From contig NZ_JBFAPK010000046.1 in NCBI RefSeq assembly GCF_040676675.1, positions 1 to 64,000 of the forward strand: a DNA stretch of 64,000 bases, in the 5' to 3' direction. Made by a program: the position numbers and the translations under genes. This DNA is from JBFAPK01 sp040676675 (GTDB lineage Bacteria > Actinomycetota > Actinomycetes > Mycobacteriales > Micromonosporaceae). Position 1 is the first letter of the stretch. Each line of letters begins with the position of its first letter. The notes beneath the pieces were generated by a model that searched no databases, was not told the DNA's origin, and was given only the letters and a program-made list of their open reading frames with translations. Below, one piece after another: positions 62,144 to 64,000 of the stretch.

Positions 62144-63028
62144 GTGACGCACTCGGCGACGTTCCTGCGGGGGTGCCTGCTCCGGGCCGGGCTACGCGAG
62201 GTCGTCACGGTGGAGCCGACGACGGGTGGGCTCGCGGCGCTCGCGGGCATAGCCACCCGCCGGGACGCGCCGCCGGTCTTCGTCAAGGCCCTCGCCGACC
62301 CGCCGGCCGACGACGTCTTCGTGGCGGAGGCCGAAGGGCTGGCCGCCCTGCGCGAGCAGGGCGGCGTGGCGACACCCGAGGTGATCCTGGCCGACCGAGA
62401 ACTGCTGGTGCTGTCGGTGCTACGACCCAGGCCGCCCAGCGAGGTCTTCTGGGAGCGGTTCGCGCACGTACTCGCCCGCCTGCACACGAGCACCATCCAT
62501 CCGCGCTTCGGATGGCACCGGGACAACTGGCTGGGGCGCCGCCGGCAGACCAACGCCTGGAACGACGACGGCTTCGCGTTCTTCGCGGAGCACCGGCTGC
62601 TTCGGTGGCTCGGGCAGCCCCGCGTCGAGGCGGCGCTCGACCGGGGCGACCGGGCGGCGCTGGAGCGGCTGTGCCACCGGCTGCCCGACCTGCTGCCGGA
62701 CCGGCCGGCCTGCCTGACCCACGGCGACCTGTGGGCGCAGAACGTCCTGGCCACTCCCGACGGGCAGCCCGCGCTGATCGACCCGGCGGTGTCGTACCTG
62801 TGGGCCGAGGTCGACCTCGCGCATCTGTGGTCCACCTCGCCCCCGCCCGAGGCGCACCGGTTCTTCGCGGTCTACGCGGAGCTGACCTGCCTCGGCCGCG
62901 ACTGGCCGGCCCGCATGCCAATAATCCAGCTGCGACAACACCTCGCCGTGCTGGCCCAGTTCGACGACGACTGGGGCGCGGCCGACCAGATCCGCGCCAC
63001 CCTCGCCCCGTTCCGGACCCGAACCTGA
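62144..63028 (+). CDS. Fructosamine kinase / aminoglycoside phosphotransferase-like kinase
   Basis: A 294-aa protein-kinase-fold small-molecule kinase. The ATP-binding part includes PPVFVKALADPPADDVFVAEAEGLAAL; the catalytic loop is THGDLWAQNVLATPDG and the metal-binding DPA motif is LIDPAVSYLWAEVDLAHL, the pattern of fructosamine-3-kinase (FN3K, PF03881 type). It also has the family-typical FGWHRDNWLG. It probably phosphorylates a glycated amine or similar. GTG 62144 follows GGAGG by 8 nt. It lies 52 bp after the TIM-barrel gene on the same strand, so cotranscription under TetR control is possible. It converges with the next kinase gene across 14 bp. Confidence 0.85.
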   Translation: MTHSATFLRGCLLRAGLREVVTVEPTTGGLAALAGIATRRDAPPVFVKALADPPADDVFVAEAEGLAALREQGGVATPEVILADRELLVLSVLRPRPPSEVFWERFAHVLARLHTSTIHPRFGWHRDNWLGRRRQTNAWNDDGFAFFAEHRLLRWLGQPRVEAALDRGDRAALERLCHRLPDLLPDRPACLTHGDLWAQNVLATPDGQPALIDPAVSYLWAEVDLAHLWSTSPPPEAHRFFAVYAELTCLGRDWPARMPIIQLRQHLAVLAQFDDDWGAADQIRATLAPFRTRT

Positions 63029-63042
63029 CAAGGCCCGTCCGT

Positions 63043-63942
63043 TCAGGCCGACGGCGGGTCGGCGGTGATCCGGGCGAGCGTGCGTCGGCCCATCCGACTC
63101 ATGGCGGGGTTGGTCCGTTCGTAGTACCAGACCACCCCCATCGCCTGCGCGAAGGCCCACGCCCGGCCGCGTTCCCATTCGAGATCGTCACAGCCGAGCC
63201 GCTCCCGGAGCGCCCGGCGCGGCCCGGACTCCAGCAGGTGCCACGCCCCCACGAGGTCGAGGGCCGGGTCGGCCGGGCCCAGTCCGCCCACGTCGAGCAC
63301 CCCGGCCAGCCGCCCCTCGGCGACGAGGACGTTGCCCGGGATGAGATCACCGTGGGTCATCCGGTCCGGGGTGTCGCCGCGCGGCAACTCCCGCAGCACC
63401 GCCCAGGTCCGCCGGAGCAGCGGAACGTCCAGCAGCGTCTCGCTGTGCCGGAAGCAGGTCTCCATCCACTCGTCGTGTGCCGGTAGCTCACCCCCACGGC
63501 CCTGGCCCTCGAAGGTACGTCCCCGGGTGTCGATGGCGCGCACGTCACGGACGAACTCGGCCAGATCGTGCGCGAACGCGACGGAGTCACCGGGGTCCTC
63601 GTCGGCGGCTATCACACCGGGTAGCCACGTCTGTACCGACCACGGCAGCGGGTAGTCGCCGCCTGGTTCGCCGATCGCGACCGGCTCGGGGCTGGGAGAC
63701 CGGGTACGCCCGAGCAGCTCGCGGGCCGCCGCCGCCTCGCGCTCCAACCAGCGCCGCGCGGCCGCGACCTCCTGCGGCTGGAGGGGGAACCGGGCCGTGA
63801 ACCGTTCGCCGATACGGAAGATGGCGTTGACCGTTCCGGGCGAGGCGACGGGCCTGACCGCCAGGCTCCGCCACTCGGGGAACTGGGCGTCCACCAGCTC
63901 ACGGACGGTCTCGGGGGTGACGTCGAGCTGACCTTCGTGCAT
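63043..63942 (-). CDS. Aminoglycoside phosphotransferase family protein
   Basis: A 299-aa APH/choline-kinase family phosphotransferase. The catalytic loop is MTHGDLIPGNVLV, followed by GVLDVGGLGPADPALDL (metal site in place of the more usual D-x-D/E), with an N-terminal nucleotide-binding lobe RFTARFPLQPQEVAAARRWLEREAAAARELL. Resistance activity cannot be claimed; many members are metabolic kinases. ATG 63942 (MHEGQLDVTP) is selected over an upstream ATG at 63984 because it fits the family N-terminus. It converges with the fructosamine-kinase-like gene. The remaining 63943-64000 shows no gene. Confidence 0.82.
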   Translation of the reverse strand: MHEGQLDVTPETVRELVDAQFPEWRSLAVRPVASPGTVNAIFRIGERFTARFPLQPQEVAAARRWLEREAAAARELLGRTRSPSPEPVAIGEPGGDYPLPWSVQTWLPGVIAADEDPGDSVAFAHDLAEFVRDVRAIDTRGRTFEGQGRGGELPAHDEWMETCFRHSETLLDVPLLRRTWAVLRELPRGDTPDRMTHGDLIPGNVLVAEGRLAGVLDVGGLGPADPALDLVGAWHLLESGPRRALRERLGCDDLEWERGRAWAFAQAMGVVWYYERTNPAMSRMGRRTLARITADPPSA

Positions 63943-64000
63943 CGGCACGTCCGGCAGCCTGCGCCTCCCGACGGGTGGTCGCAAGCGGATTAGGCGGCAG

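Noticed and set aside
63043..63942. Aminoglycoside resistance gene
   Set aside because: Fold and catalytic loop fit the APH family, but the family is broad and no drug specificity can be read from the sequence.

Overview
The window is very GC-rich DNA with strong third-position G/C bias, frequent GTG and TTG starts, GGAGG-type ribosome binding sites, and actinomycete hallmarks: SARP/AfsR regulators, a roadblock/GTPase conservon, an RHS plus LamG giant-protein pair, and terpene and polyketide genes. It fits a chromosome of a filamentous actinomycete, most likely Micromonosporaceae (an inference from gene content and style, not from a marker gene). No rRNA, tRNA, CRISPR array, transposase or prophage was seen.

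Left part (1-9431): repeats at the very edge, then a minus-strand catabolic block. Hydroxypyruvate isomerase, tartronate semialdehyde reductase and a glyoxylate carboligase-like enzyme form a compact operon turning glyoxylate/hydroxypyruvate into D-glycerate. Upstream of it lie an aldehyde dehydrogenase and a ketopantoate-reductase-type dehydrogenase whose promoter regions share a CGCATAC-type operator. A small acidic hypothetical protein and a BNR beta-propeller/MoaD-like pair follow.

Metabolite and regulator part (9432-36494): a minus-strand operon ACP - ketosynthase - CLF-like ketosynthase - AMP-ligase/thioesterase fusion (9632-14585) looks like a compact, noncanonical type II PKS. Then come an alpha/beta hydrolase with a 20-bp palindrome upstream, a secreted murein endopeptidase, a 1090-residue HEAT-like protein, two tandem LuxR-type regulators divergent from a SARP, and an HTH-transmembrane-trefoil protein. 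A three-gene terpene operon (P450, class I terpene synthase, class II cyclase with a DADTT motif) runs into a complete conservon (sensor kinase, roadblock, DUF742, GTPase). A 19-codon mini-ORF plus hairpin precedes an alpha/beta hydrolase.

Right part (36571-64000): a 2225-aa LamG-repeat surface protein and an 1886-aa RHS protein with an unrecognised C-terminal domain, a second SARP, a beta-lactamase-fold hydrolase, an SRPBCC protein, an XRE/NB-ARC/TPR regulator, a large secreted PA14/propeller/carbohydrate-binding/DUF1080 protein, a TetR gene divergent from a predicted TIM-barrel protein with two operator-like palindromes between them, and two small-molecule kinases.

Convergent or terminal gene ends carry unusually clean GC hairpins (9505-9551, 49039-49071, 52338-52371, 60130-60170), which support the gene boundaries chosen.
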